Shown here: positions 11,364-22,900 of the stretch, piece after piece
Layout of the letters: every line of letters begins with the position of its first letter
How positions within the stretch are numbered: the stretch's first letter is position 1
From: Tribonema minus
Lineage: Eukaryota; Sar; Xanthophyceae; Tribonematales; Tribonemataceae
Direction of reading: 5' to 3'
Length of the DNA: 64,000 nucleotides
NCBI GenBank assembly: GCA_017506865.1
Contig: JAFCMP010000035.1
Coordinates: 248,001-312,000 of the forward strand
The notes under the pieces: generated by a model
Databases searched by the model: none
The model's input: only the letters and a program-made list of their open reading frames with translations
Told to the model about the DNA's origin: nothing
Translations under genes and position numbers: made by a program

Positions 11364-14300
11364 CGCGCGCGCAGGCCCAGAAGACTCTGACGAGGACTTG
11401 TTGCAGTCGAGCTATATGTTGTACGGCCTCATACACGCGCGCTACATCATCACCACCAACGGGCTGGAGGTGAGGAGTGCCGCGGCTGGCCGCGAGAGCG
11501 CGCGCACGCAAGCCTTATCTGATTGGCAGACGTGCTGCCCCCGAGCTTGACATCATGCCACGCGGACGTGTTCGCTGCTGCGGTGTGCGCGGCGTGCGCG
11601 TAGGCTGCCTAGTGCATGCGCGCGTGCGGTCCGAGCCAGCGCGGCGCTTCCAGCGGCCGTCACATGCGCGCCGCGGCGGATTCATTGCAGTGCTTGCATG
11701 CCGCTGACGAGGAAGCTCGTCCGACAAGCTCAGTCTTGCCCACGCTCTCTCCCTTGGCAGCGCTCATTCTGCCCGCCGAACGCATGCCTTGCGCCGCCGC
11801 CGCCGGAGCCGCGCGTGCTGCGGCAGCCAATGTGCAGCTGCACTGCCGCGTCGTGCTGTAGTCCGCGCTCGCTGCACGTTCCTTCCTTAATGATGAACGT
11901 CTTAACCCGTTTTTGATGACAGCAAAGGACCCGCAGCGTGCGTCACGCGCACGCGCAGCCCTCCTCTGATCGCGCGCCGGTGTTCCTCCCCCCCCTCGCT
12001 GCTGCCGCGCGCCCCGCTCGCCTGCAGGCGATGCGCAAGAAGCACGCCATGCAGGACTTTGGCTGCTGCCCGCGGATGCTGTGCCGCGCGAGCGCCGTCG
12101 TGCCCATCGGCATGCGCGACGAGCCGAAGGTGAGTGGACGGGGCGGAGACGGCCCTGCGCGCGCGCGCAAACGGCAGACGCGCGCGATCGCATGCTCGAA
12201 TCACGGGACCACGACGCGGTGTTTGTAAATGTGGTCACCTGTCGCATGGCTGCACCGCTCACGAACCCTGCCGCTGGCTGTGTGCGCGCCTCTCTCGGTG
12301 GTTTTATGTTCTGCCGCCGTGCAGTGTTGTGTTGACGTGTGACTGTTTCGTGCTGCGTGCTCGTGAGCGTTTGAGTGCTGCGCGACGCACCCTAGTACGG
12401 GCGGGTCACGGCATCTGCCACAGTGCAGCAGTGCTCACGTGCCTCGGCGCGCCCGCACAGGTGTCCGCGTAGAGTTGCGCGCTCCACTCTTCGCCTGTAT
12501 GCCACCACTTGCCGCTGCCGCTGCTCACACCAAAGTTCCCCTCCGCTCCTGTCGCAAACTGCTGCCGCCGACGGCGCCACGCTCCCCTCTTCACCCACGT
12601 GCCCCCGCTCGCGCCAACTGTCCCCCCCCGCTCTGCCCCCCGCTGCTCGCTGCCGCCGCCGCCACCGTGCCTCTTTTCACGCCGATTCCCCCAGCTCCTC
12701 CCCCCCGCCACTCACTGCCGCCGCCGCCACTGTGCCCCTGTTCACGCCGATTCCCCCTTGCCCCCCCCCCCCCCCGCTCGCTGCCGCCGCCGCTGCCGCC
12801 GCTCTTCACCTGCTCCGCTCTTCAGCTGCAAGCCGCCGCGTGCCGCTGCTCACACCACATTTCCCTCCCCCCCTGTTGCGAACTGCCGCCGCCGCCGCAG
12901 CTCGAGGGCGTGAAGCTCTTCTGCCCGTCGTGCCAGGACGTGTACGCGCCGTGGGCGCCATCGTCGCCGCAGGCGCAGCTGGACGGCGCGTACTTCGGCA
13001 CGACGTTCGCGCACCTCTTCTGCATGACGTACGAGGTGCGGGCCAGCAAGGCCGTGGAGGGGGATGTGCGTGTGGGTTCTCGCTCTCTCGCGTGCGCGCG
13101 CCGCCTGTGCGCTGCCAACAGTGTCCACTTGTGCGTTCTGTTCATGGTGCGCTGCGTCTTGAGGCGCGGTCGCCCGTGCCGCGGCGCGTGAAGCATGATG
13201 GCTGACTTGAAGCGGTGCGCGGCGCCCGCACCGGGACGAGGGCCTTCCGTAGCACTGCGAGAGTGTGTGACCCCCCCGAGTGCAAATACATGCTGTTGAA
13301 CTCATTCACTTGCATTACAGCCCCTGCGATAGTCCAATGACATTTCCTGAAAGTGACTCATGTAGCAGTCACTGTCCAGCAGTTGTGCGACTTGTGAGCA
13401 GTCATTGTCTAGCAATTGTGACGCGCCAGTGCACGTCTACGCAGCGCGAGAGCTCACGCTCAGCGTGACGCAACCAGCACGTGTGCGGTGACCGGAATAT
13501 CAGTGCACCCATGACAGGCACATCTTGCACATGCGCTGACGCTGCGGCGTCCGCATCTTGCGCGTGGAGCACCCGCACTCAACGGCCGCGCCTGCGTTTT
13601 GCGGGTTGCAGAGCGTCAGCGCCGTTACACCTGCACGCGTCAACACGCCTCCGCCGCCGCTGCGCCCCTGGCAGAGGCGGTGTGCGTGCCGCTGGCCGAC
13701 GACCCCCCGCTCAGCAGTGCGAGCCTCAACGCTCAGCGGTGCATTGCTGAGCACAAGCGGGCCGCTGAGCAACGCTGACGCGCGCGCTCGTTCCTCCCGC
13801 ACCGCGTGCCTGCAGATCACGGCGCCGACCGCAAAGGAGCTGTACGTGCCGCGCATTTTTGGGTTCCGCATACACAGAGAAGGTGGGTTTGTCTGTATGG
13901 CCGCCTTGCATGTTATTACTTGTATATACACCTTATCCTGTTGTAACGAGAAGACAACGCATTTTTGGGTTCTGCATACACAGAGAAGTTGGGTGTCAGC
14001 TACTTCTTGAAGTACTGGCGCCTCCATGCTGTGCGACGCGCACGTCAGCCGTCGTATGCGTAAGCCGCGGTGACGATGCACGAGGCAGCCGTGCTTCGGC
14101 CCTCATATGTCGGAGTGTGCCCATGTGCGCCGACTATCAAGCGTGCTCCCGCAAGCATCCTTGATCTATGCGCATGTCCGTGGAGCGCTGACCCCTCCAA
14201 GCAATGACGGCTCCATGCCAAACTTGTCAGCGTCGAGCACTGACACCCGCCAGCGGCGGCGGCGGCGGCAGCACTTGTTCCACTACTTCTGTGCGCTGTA

Positions 14301-15995
14301 ATAGTAGGACTCTCTGGAGCAAGTTGAAGTTGGTGTTGAAGTTACTCAGGGAACTGACGCTACTGCACATTTGACAGATGTCAGCAGCTACAGATGCTTG
14401 CTTGCGCAGTGCATTCGCTGCTGGCAACCTGTTTCTGTACCGGACGCAACTGGCGGCTCTGCAACAGAGCCATATCTTGCCCCGCAAAGACTGCAATTGC
14501 TCCACCGCTGCGTGTTGAGAGCTGCGAGCTGGTGCCGGTGGCCGTCTGTCTCGGCTCACGCGTGCTGCCCAATTGCATGCGGCTTGCCTCAGTCAAGCAA
14601 CAACACCAGACACGATGATCGTGTCCTCAATTAATCTGAGACGATTGTGTGTGCTGCATGGCGCGCAGACTCTGGCAGCGCCAGCGCTGCACCAGCAAAG
14701 CGGCGGCCGGCGGCCGCAGCGGCGGCAAACAACGTCGCGGCCCTCGAACAAGATGGAAGCGCGGGCAAACACCGGGCAGAAGGGGGCGCGGGGGGGTCAG
14801 CAGGTGAGGCCCATTGCAGTGCACGCGGTCCCATGCAACCGCGCCGATGGAAGCTAAAGTTATGACGGCCGCTGCGGTGCATGAGCGTTGCAGTGCGCGC
14901 ACCCCCATGCAAGCGCAGTCATGGAAGGTTGAAGTTGATGATGGCCGCGTGCTGCGCATGAGCGTCGCTGCCACTCGGTTGTTGTCATCAGAGCTGCGGC
15001 ACCGGTTGTGCTGCAGAGGATGCGAACGCAGATGTGTCCGCACGTCCGCATCCCGGCACGAAGACGCCACGCACAGGGCGTCGTGTACTTTGCTGAGACA
15101 TCTGACCAGCGCGTGACTGTAGCTGTGGGCTGCCGCCACACCACATTCAAAGCCATCTCGACAGCCACACGGATACTGACATGAGTGCGCGTCTTGCATG
15201 TTCTGCCGCCTTGAACGCGCAGGGGCTGCAGGATCGACGGCGGCAACGGCAGCAGCAGCAGCAGCAGCAGGGTGAGTGGCTCTGTGCGACGCTCATGCGT
15301 AGCGACTGCCAGACTGAAGTCGCAAAACAATGAAGCACAGGCATCTCAGCAATATGTCGTGAGCAGCTGGTGTTTGGAGGCATGCAGTGTATAGGCAAGC
15401 GTGTGGCAGACACGCTAGCCAGAATTCTTGAGAGAAAGTGCTTGTGTGTCGCGCAGTGGTCCCTTTGCAGCTTCTCTGGCGCCAGTGTACTCACTTGACG
15501 ACTGCGCTGGTGACTTGTCTCTGACTTGAGCTGCAGCGCTCGTATGGTCCATCACTGTCCACGCGCGTGCTGTGAGCGGAAGGCTGGCACGTGCAGCGCA
15601 GAGCACCGATGATCAGCTGCATGTTGAAGTATACACTTTCTGGCGCTGCTGCTGCGCATGCTGAGGGTGCATGCCCTGCTCAGAGTGGCCTGCCCGGCCA
15701 CACACTGGACTTTCTTTACGTCAACAAACCCTCTCCTGCTGCGAAGCGTCTGTTGCGCACGCTAACGCCGCGCCCCGCGATCTCCGCCCCTCCCGGCAGC
15801 AACGGCGTGCGCAGCAGGGCCGCGGGGGGCGGCAACGGCAGCAGCGCGGCGGCGGCAGCGGCGGGCGGCGGCGGCGGCGCAGCGGGCAGCGCAGGCGTCA
15901 AACGTGTGGCACCCATGGAGGAGAGCAGCGAAGACGCGAGCAAGGCGCCGTCGAAAAAGCGCGCCGCCGACGGAGGCGGCAGCCGCGCCAGATAG
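9799..15995 (+). CDS. CSNK2B-like (CKB): Casein kinase 2 regulatory (beta) subunit, complete
   Basis: Eight exons: 9799-9885, 10816-10915, 11375-11469, 12028-12129, 12901-13035, 13816-13882, 15232-15271, 15800-15995; all phases fit and give 273 residues. CK2-beta dimerises through a zinc finger and docks two catalytic alpha subunits to form the CK2 tetramer, a constitutive Ser/Thr kinase of nucleus and cytosol. The start (WVQWFCSLQGHEMFCEV) matches the family's SWISWFCGLRGNEFFCEV region; an acidic loop (PEDSDED) precedes the conserved MLYGLIHARYI. Zinc ligands are in CPRMLC and CPSC at about residues 108, 113, 136 and 139, the spacing of the human protein. The tail after LYVPRIFGFRIH is unusual: exon 7 encodes mostly alanine, and exon 8 encodes Gly/Ala runs and a basic-acidic end (VKRVAPMEESSEDASK, then KKR) that resembles a nuclear signal. 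Exon 7 borders are the least certain: an acceptor 9 bases earlier also exists but breaks the phase. Confidence 0.93.
10388..10530 (+). repeat. Dispersed repeat, copy 1 (CK2-beta intron 1)
   Basis: About 120 bases from GGAAACTAATCAAAAGATC through GTGGTTAGCCGCAAGTGCCT to GTCATTGGCCACGAGTCAA match the reverse complement of 42760-42895 at roughly 80-85% by eye. A shorter related piece lies at 29447-29490. It is probably a decayed mobile element, but no terminal repeats or recognisable enzyme are seen. Confidence 0.6.
11331..11362 (+). repeat. 32-base poly-C run just before CK2-beta exon 3
   Basis: An uninterrupted run of C ends 12 bases before the 3' splice site at 11374/11375, where a polypyrimidine tract is expected. 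Similar sense-strand C-runs lie shortly before acceptors at 30993-31022 (PreP exon 16), 950-967 (read as C on the minus strand, ABC1K exon 9) and 38580-38599 (Derlin exon 6). Confidence 0.85.
12512..12900 (+). repeat. Intron 4 of CK2-beta built from tandem acceptor-region copies
   Basis: The last 60 bases of the intron (12840-12900, TGCCGCTGCTCACACCACAT to the CCGCAG acceptor) recur near 12512-12575 with TGCCGCTGCTCACACCAAAG. Between them are two further units (about 12650-12714 and 12716-12780) sharing TTCACGCCGATTCCCCC. Much of this intron is therefore duplicated 3'-splice-site sequence. No coding function is inferred. Confidence 0.7.
13851..13996 (+). repeat. Duplicated 3' edge of CK2-beta exon 6
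   Basis: The exon end at 13851-13888, containing GCATTTTTGGGTTC and GCATACACAGAGAAG before the GTGGGT donor, recurs at 13957-13993 with one internal change. In the copy the donor GT has become TT, so it is a decayed splice site. Confidence 0.85.
14811..14960 (+). repeat. ~75-bp tandem duplication in CK2-beta intron 6
   Basis: Units at about 14811-14884 and 14885-14960 share GCAGTGC(A/G)CGC, CCCATGCAA, CATGGAAG-like text, ATGACGGCCG/ATGATGGCCG and a final CATGAGCG. Neither unit resembles an exon edge of this gene. Confidence 0.65.
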
Positions 15996-16983
15996 CGGCG
16001 CCTCGCGTCGTCGTCGTCACCGTCTTTGTTACTGTAGTACACGGCATTTAGTTGCTGGCAGGCAGCCGCCGCCGCCGCTGCAGCCGGTTCCTCTGGGTGC
16101 TGGGCGCGGATTTGGGGAAGTCAATGTTGGGGGAGAGAGGGGGGGGGAGGGGGGGGGGGGGGGGACACCGCCCCTTGGAGGGGGGGGGGGCGGCGCTCAT
16201 TTGTGGCGTGTTTTGTGCTCGAATTCGATCACGACAGTTGTCTTCCGAAAGTTCGGGTTTGTGCTTGTGGGTTGTTGTGACATTGTGTTGTCTCTTGCAT
16301 GTGATGCGCGATGGCACGGGGGTAGCCGTGTCCGATGCCATGGCTGTGTCCACTGCTGGCGTACAATGGCCACACGCCATGCAGCCCACTTGCCGCTGCA
16401 ACACGATGGGCGCTTACTACGTGAGAGATGTGCGCTGCTGTCAAGTGCACCACGAGTGCGTCGAGTGTATGCATGAAGCGTTGAATATGAATTACGGATG
16501 TAGACAAGTAGAGCTGAGCTGTGCATGTGTGCTCGGCAGACACCATGCTTTGGGGCTCCATCACCTCATAGCCACACCACAACCGCGGACAAATTCTGGT
16601 TGTGGGCGACCGGAACAACATATCCAGTGTCGCCCATTTGAATGAGCATGCCGTTCCGTTCAGAATGAGCACGACGAGCTTGTTAGTGTAAGTCTTGGCA
16701 CTTGAAGATACGTCCTTGCGCACTTGGCACATCTGCTGTCGCCGCAAGCGTGAAAGAAGGTGGTGCAGTACATCGTGCGGCACTTCGAATGTGATGGGCA
16801 CCACTAGCTGCTGAAAGTACTGGATATATTTGACAAGGTTTCCTCCAACTGCCTTTTTTCTGTCAAAGTTGAACCTCGGACTCGGTGACTCTCCCCCTCG
16901 TCGTCAGAACAGGAAGGGGAGGAGCTCCACTTCGCTAGAGGGTTTAGAGGGTGGTGCAGGCTTTTGTGACCAAAAGCCGGCCC
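15996..16983. other. Intergenic region between CK2-beta and PreP
   Basis: About 1 kb between the CK2-beta stop and the proposed PreP start, both on the plus strand. It should hold the CK2-beta 3' end and the PreP promoter. A G-rich block at about 16138-16192 contains several long G-runs. No convincing polyadenylation signal or conserved ORF was recognised. Confidence 0.5.
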
Positions 16984-19900
16984 ATGGGCATCCGCTCAGT
17001 AGCGCTGGCTTTGAGCAGCGGCCTGATCATGCTTCGAGGTGGCACGTCTTTTCTCTCCCGAGGATTGTGCGCAAGGCAGCCCTGGCGTATAGCTGCTGTG
17101 AATCGTGGTGGTGGGGGAGGCGGCGTGCGCATGGGTGCGAGCCAGGCAAGTTCTGAGTCTCGTGTCATGCACTTGAAGTGGTCACTTTGTTACCTTGTTT
17201 TCCCAACTCGGCTGAGGGTTTTTGAAAGTGTCGGTAGCTAGCGTATATCATGCATAGATTGCATAGATGATGAATGCGTGCAGGCAGCCTCGTCAGCTGA
17301 TCAATGCGAGTCCCAGCGTGTGGTACATCTCAAAATCGCCAGCGCACTAGCGTGTCGCGCAATGTCACGTCTTGGATCTGCAGGCTCACATCTCCATGCC
17401 GGAGCTCCCTCCGCTTCCGAGCTTGACGGCACGTGGCCGATTTGAGGTCCCTGCGCACTTCCGTGCAGCCATTTGGCGGCCTCTGACTTCATCCGGCCAC
17501 TGCGCATGCCGCCGCCGTGTCCCCGCCGCAGGCGGCGCCACCCGCCGCCGCCGCGGCGCCGCCGGCGCACCCCGCCTACGACCTGGTCAGCCAGGACTTT
17601 GTGCAGGAGTACGGCGCGGCGACGGCGCTGTACAGGCACAGGAAGAGCGGCGCGGAGGTGCTGAGCGTGCAGATCGATGACGACAACAAGGTATGTAGGC
17701 ATCGTGTTCATGTAGGTACCGTGTGCCGCGTGCGAGACAGGAGTGGCGCGCCCCGCTGTAGTCGGTGCAGCCGCGCATGCGCGCATGTACATTCGGCGCC
17801 TGAACTCGAGGCGAGCACTGTGATGTGACAGCGCAGGAGCGTTACAGGCACGATTGCTGTTCGTGCAGTGCCTGCCCTGGCGCCGTCGGCAGCACTCGCA
17901 TCGTGTCAAGCGCCATGGCTGCAGTGTTGCTGACTCTGACACATTCATGCAGCATATACTCAAACATCTGTCAAATTTGCATGACCCTTCATCAGTCACC
18001 TTTATTGCGTAATCTCATCTCGCATTTGCTGCGTTGCTCAGCAGCTTGAGCTTCCGCCGACAGAGCGTAGTGGCACTTGCGATGATATGTGCTTCGGAGA
18101 GTTTATGTATGCTGCAATCCGCCCGCTGACTCCTTCTTATGTGTCTTAGCCTGGCGCAAAACTTTGTACGCGTGCAACAAAGAGCATAGTGTGCTGCCGG
18201 CCGGCATGGAGTTCATCATCGCAAAGTAGCACTGCTCAGCTTGGCACACGATGCGCGGTGCGCATCATGAGGATTCCTCGCTGCGTGACGGAGATGCGCT
18301 TGACGCGGCGTGCTGCTTGCCTCGCGGCGGTCAAACGTCCGCGGCCACGGCCGTGAACTTGCGCTGAAAGCATATCCCCAGCCTACTCTGTTCAAGTTCA
18401 AACTTGAAGTTCTGACTTCAAGCGTCCCGCGCCCCGCCGCTGCAAGCACAAAAGCGCAGGTCCTGACTCCAGGTTCTGACTTCAAGTTCTGACTTCTGAC
18501 TTCAAGTCCTGACGTCCCGCGTTCGCCGCCGCCGCAGGTGTTTGGCGTCACGTTCAGGACGCCGCCGGAGGACAGCAGCGGCGTGCCGCACATCCTTGAG
18601 CACTCCGTCCTGTGCGGCAGCCGCAAGTTTCCCACCAAGGAGCCCTTCGTCGAGCTCCTCAAGGCGAGTGCGCTCAAACTTCAATTGTGAAGTGCAGCGC
18701 GGAGGCTCAGCATATCTGCAGTGGGGGGGGGGGTCATGTTGTTAGTATGCTTGCATTGCCTACGATGCCCGGGAGTGCGTTGCGGTCGTGTGCATCCACT
18801 TTGTGGCGCGCAGAGCGCGCTAGTGCCGGCGGCTGCGGCATCACGCTCGTCGTGACGTTGAGCACCTGCAGTGCCGCACTGCGCGCGCGCAGTTCTACGC
18901 AGTAGTTGCCTGCTCAAAGCGAGCGGGGGACGCGCACGCGCAATCTGCAGCTTGCCGCACTTCATGTACCTGTTGCCGTCTTCACAGTTGAAGTTGCAGG
19001 GCGTGGAAACGGCGTCGAAGGCTGCGCGTGCATTTTGCGCTGGGCGTGGCATGGTTTTTGCCCCTGAGAATTTGCCTGTGACGCGCCCGCACTCGGCGTG
19101 CACACGTGGTCCGTCCAGGAACGCTCGCATGCCGTGTGCACCTCTTTTTCCATTGCGATGAGTGTGTGTGTGTGCGCGCGCGTGTGTGTGTGGGGGGGGG
19201 GGGGCAGACTGGGGTTCACGCATTCCGCTGCCCCGCGCACACCTGCTGCTGCGCCCTGTCCTCATCACCTTTATGGTTGTGCCCGCTCTTGCTTCTCGCT
19301 TCGTTTCTTCTTGAACCGCGCGCAGGGGTCGCTGCAGACGTTCCTCAACGCCTTCACGTACCCGGACCGCACGTGCTACCCCGTGGCCAGCCAGAACACC
19401 AAGGTGAGTGGCCCGCCGCGCGCGGCGGATCCCGAGCACTCGCGCGCGCGCAGCTGTGCTCTGTTCTCGGCCACGCCGCCTCGCTGCGCATCGTGCGCTC
19501 ATGAGCAGCGCGTACAGATGCTCGTGCGTCACAGTCGAAGTGGAGTTGATGAAGCGAGTTGGAGTGGAGTTGATGAAGCGAGACCTGCGGTCAGTCGGCA
19601 CAGCGTGACGCGCCGCCCCCTCAGATGAGCGCGCGCGCCTCTTGCGGCAGTTGAAGCGGAGTTGATGAAGGGAAGTGTATGGTCGACTTACACTGTGTGA
19701 CGCGCCGCCATCTCGAATGCACATGCCGGCGGGGTGGCGCCCACCCCAGTCTATGCCCGTGTTCCCCGGCATTGAGCACCACAGCGCCTGTGCGACAGCT
19801 GTAGTGGATTGCTGAAGTGGAGATCGCCGCTGTTGTGCGGCTATCAAGGACAAGACCCGCTGTCGTGGCGCGAGCAGGCGCCGGTCGCGGCAGCGCACGA

Positions 19901-22900
19901 TGTGGACGGCACGATGCTGCCGTATTGCAGTGCTCCTTTCGAGCGTGTTATCTCAAAGCTGCAGCCCTGAGTGCAGTTCACCTTCAGATCCCCCGCTTGC
20001 GGAGTTCGTTGACTTGGACCAATTCGCTTCACTTGTACATAGTCAGAAGTTGACACCTGCGCATGAGTGTCAGTCACAGCACCGCCTTCAGCGCGGTGTT
20101 CACCTTTCTGGTGTGGTCACAAGAGTGCTCGCGCTGCGCACGATGCAAACCCGTGCCCTGTTTACACACACGCGCCTGACACTGCGCTGCATTGCTAGCG
20201 CTCATCTGCGCTGCGACGCAGACTTGAGGTTCAATGTCGGCTCCAGTCGAGTCGCCCGATGTCTCACCCTCACTCCCAGCGCACACGCGCTCGCGTGCCC
20301 CCCCCTATCTTTTTTGCCCTCTGTGCGCTCTAATTGAAATTGAAGTTAGTGCATTTGCGCTCTTGTTGATGCGTGTGCAGGACATCTAGCGCCTCATCCA
20401 CGTGATAACACCTTGCTTCTCCTCGCCCACAACGGGCACGCCTTCCGCATCAGTTTGCCTCCAGGGGGGTATGTACCTCGGCCTACATCAACTTGAAGTT
20501 ACTGCATTTCCCTCCTGACGCAGGACTTCTACAACCTGATCCACGTGTACCTGGACGCCGTCCTCTTCCCTCGCGCCGCGTCCGACCCGCTGGTCATGCA
20601 ACAAGAGGTCAGCATGCGATCATCGACAAGTGAATTGACTCTGTGCGTTTTGCATTGCGGCAGACCTTGCGACGTGCACCGTAATTGAAGGCTGGATCAG
20701 GCGAGGGTTGAGTCTGGGTTCAAGGCACATGCATCCGCTCGTGCTCTGAGGCGCTGCCGGCAGCGGTTTGGTCAGAAGAGGATGTCGCTGTTGGGACGCG
20801 CGAGGGTGGATGGCAGCCGCCGCGGGGGCTCCGCTGCGCAGTGCACACTGCTTCGGGGCGCCTGCCTTGATGGCCACATGCTGTAGAGTCACCACTGGCA
20901 GCTTCAATTGCCGCGCACCTCGCTGCGCCAGCTGCCGGTTACGCATCTGTTGTGTACATGACTTCTCATCCGGGTCCTGAAAACCGGCGCACGCCCATCG
21001 CAGCGCGGTCCGCTGGCCACACCTGCGTGGAGCAGCAGCCATGACACCCTACAATATGCAGGCGGCGCATCTGGTACTCCTTCCCAATGGCATGCCTGCA
21101 CTGTTGACTCAACATTCACGGCGCCGCACCGGCCGCGTGCGCGCGTGCGCGCAGGGGTGGCACTACGAGCTGGAGGACCCCGCGCAGCCGCTCGCGTACA
21201 AGGGCGTCGTCTTCAACGAGATGAAGGGCGTGTACTCCAGCCCCGACGCGCTGCACGGACGGGCGCGCAAGCAGGTGCGTCACCGCCCGCGCCCACACGT
21301 GCACAGCGCTCATAATCGCTCAGCTTCAGCGGTCGCTGATGCACGACCATCGGCTCCGCGCAGTGCAAGCACGTGCGTCACCCACCGCCGCCGTCTGCAC
21401 GCGCGCGCATGCGCTCTCTTCAGCCATGCGGGCATCGCAGCGCTCATTAGCGCTCAGCGCCTTTGCACGAGCACTGGCATCGCGCAGCGCAAGCGCGTGC
21501 GCTGCACTGCTTGTGCCCATTTGCTTTCCGCCGCCACAGCTCGCAGCGCCGCTCGCAGTCGCGCTGCGTCAGCGCTCAGGTCCACGGGCTGCTGCTGCGC
21601 GAGCATTGGCGTCGCGCAGCGCTGAGCGCTGCTGCTGCTGAGTGCGCAGTCGTCGCGGTGCCTGCAATGTGCGGCAGCGGTGGCAGTACCCACGCGCGCT
21701 CGCACGCAGCGCCGCCAGGCGTACTGTTGGCGCCGCAGTGTCTGGTCTTTTGCAGCGAGCAACACACATGTGCCAACAGTATACTGGAAGCTCCGAAGTT
21801 GTTGAAGTATGATATGGTCATTTCTGCTGATGCCTACGCGGAGATACAACATCGCCGACAGTGCGTTGCCGTACTGCGTGCAGTTGCACCTGTTGCGCAC
21901 TTCGATTGCTAAAACTACATGGACGTGCGTGCACCTAGGTCTGGGGTCAGGATTGGGGTTAAGATCAGCGTCTGGATAGACGGCGCTGCCTGTTCAGCTT
22001 CCGGCATTGCACCGATCACATGTTGTGCGCAAGGCGAGTGCTATGGAGGCCGATGCTTGTGCATTTCCCCCGCGCCCCTCTCATGGCGACCCCCCGAACT
22101 CGCCGTGCGCGCGCGCATGCACCCCGCGTGGCAGGCCCTGTTCCCCGACAACACGTACGGCGTCGACTCCGGCGGCGACCCGCAGGACATCCCCAACCTC
22201 ACCTACGACTACTTCCAGGCATTCCACCGCCGCTTCTACCACCCCGCCAACAGCCGCGTCTACTTCTACGGCGACGACGCGGTGCCGGAGCGCCTCGAGC
22301 TGCTCGACGAGGTGAGCTGAGCGCTGTTGCTGGTCCCAACTTCAACCCTAACCGTAGCCCTAGCCAACGGCCGCATCTACTTCTACGGCGACGACGCGGT
22401 GCCCACGCGCCTCGAGCTGCTCAACTTGGTGAGCTGAGCGCTGCTGCTGGCCCCAACTTCAACCCTCACTGTAACCCGATTCGGGCGCGTCTACTTCTAC
22501 GGCGACGACGCGGCGCCCGCGCGCCTCGAGCTGCCCGACGATGTGCGCGCTCTCCGTCTCTTGCTGAGCACTGCTGTCTGTTGCATCCGTGCTCTCAACG
22601 CAGTGCGCGGTTGCCCGCCTGTCTGTCGTCGAGCGGTAATGCCGGTGAGCTGTGTGCCAACTTCGCTCGAACGACGCGGTGCCCGCGCGCCTTGAGCTGC
22701 TCGAAGAGGTGCGCGTTCTCCGTCTCTTGCTGAGCACTGCCACCGCTGAGCCGTGGGCTGCTTGTACGGCCCCGAGCGCCCAGCTGCTCGGCGCGGTGCG
22801 TGCCGCCGTTGCTTGTCGAGCGCTGCTGCTGCTGCTGCTGAGCTCCGCGTCACCTTTATGATGGCAGCACAGTAGGTAACTGCGTGTCTGGGGCTGCTCG

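Noticed and set aside
12423-13205. Long Pro/Ala-rich plus-strand frames over CK2-beta intron 4 and exon 5
   Set aside because: They arise from C-rich repeats in the intron; only the exon 5 frame matches CK2-beta.
18681-19898. 405-codon open frame on the minus strand opposite PreP exon 4 and its introns
   Set aside because: Low-complexity Arg/Ala/Ser composition, antisense to a homology-supported exon, no domain; typical of long chance ORFs in GC-rich DNA.
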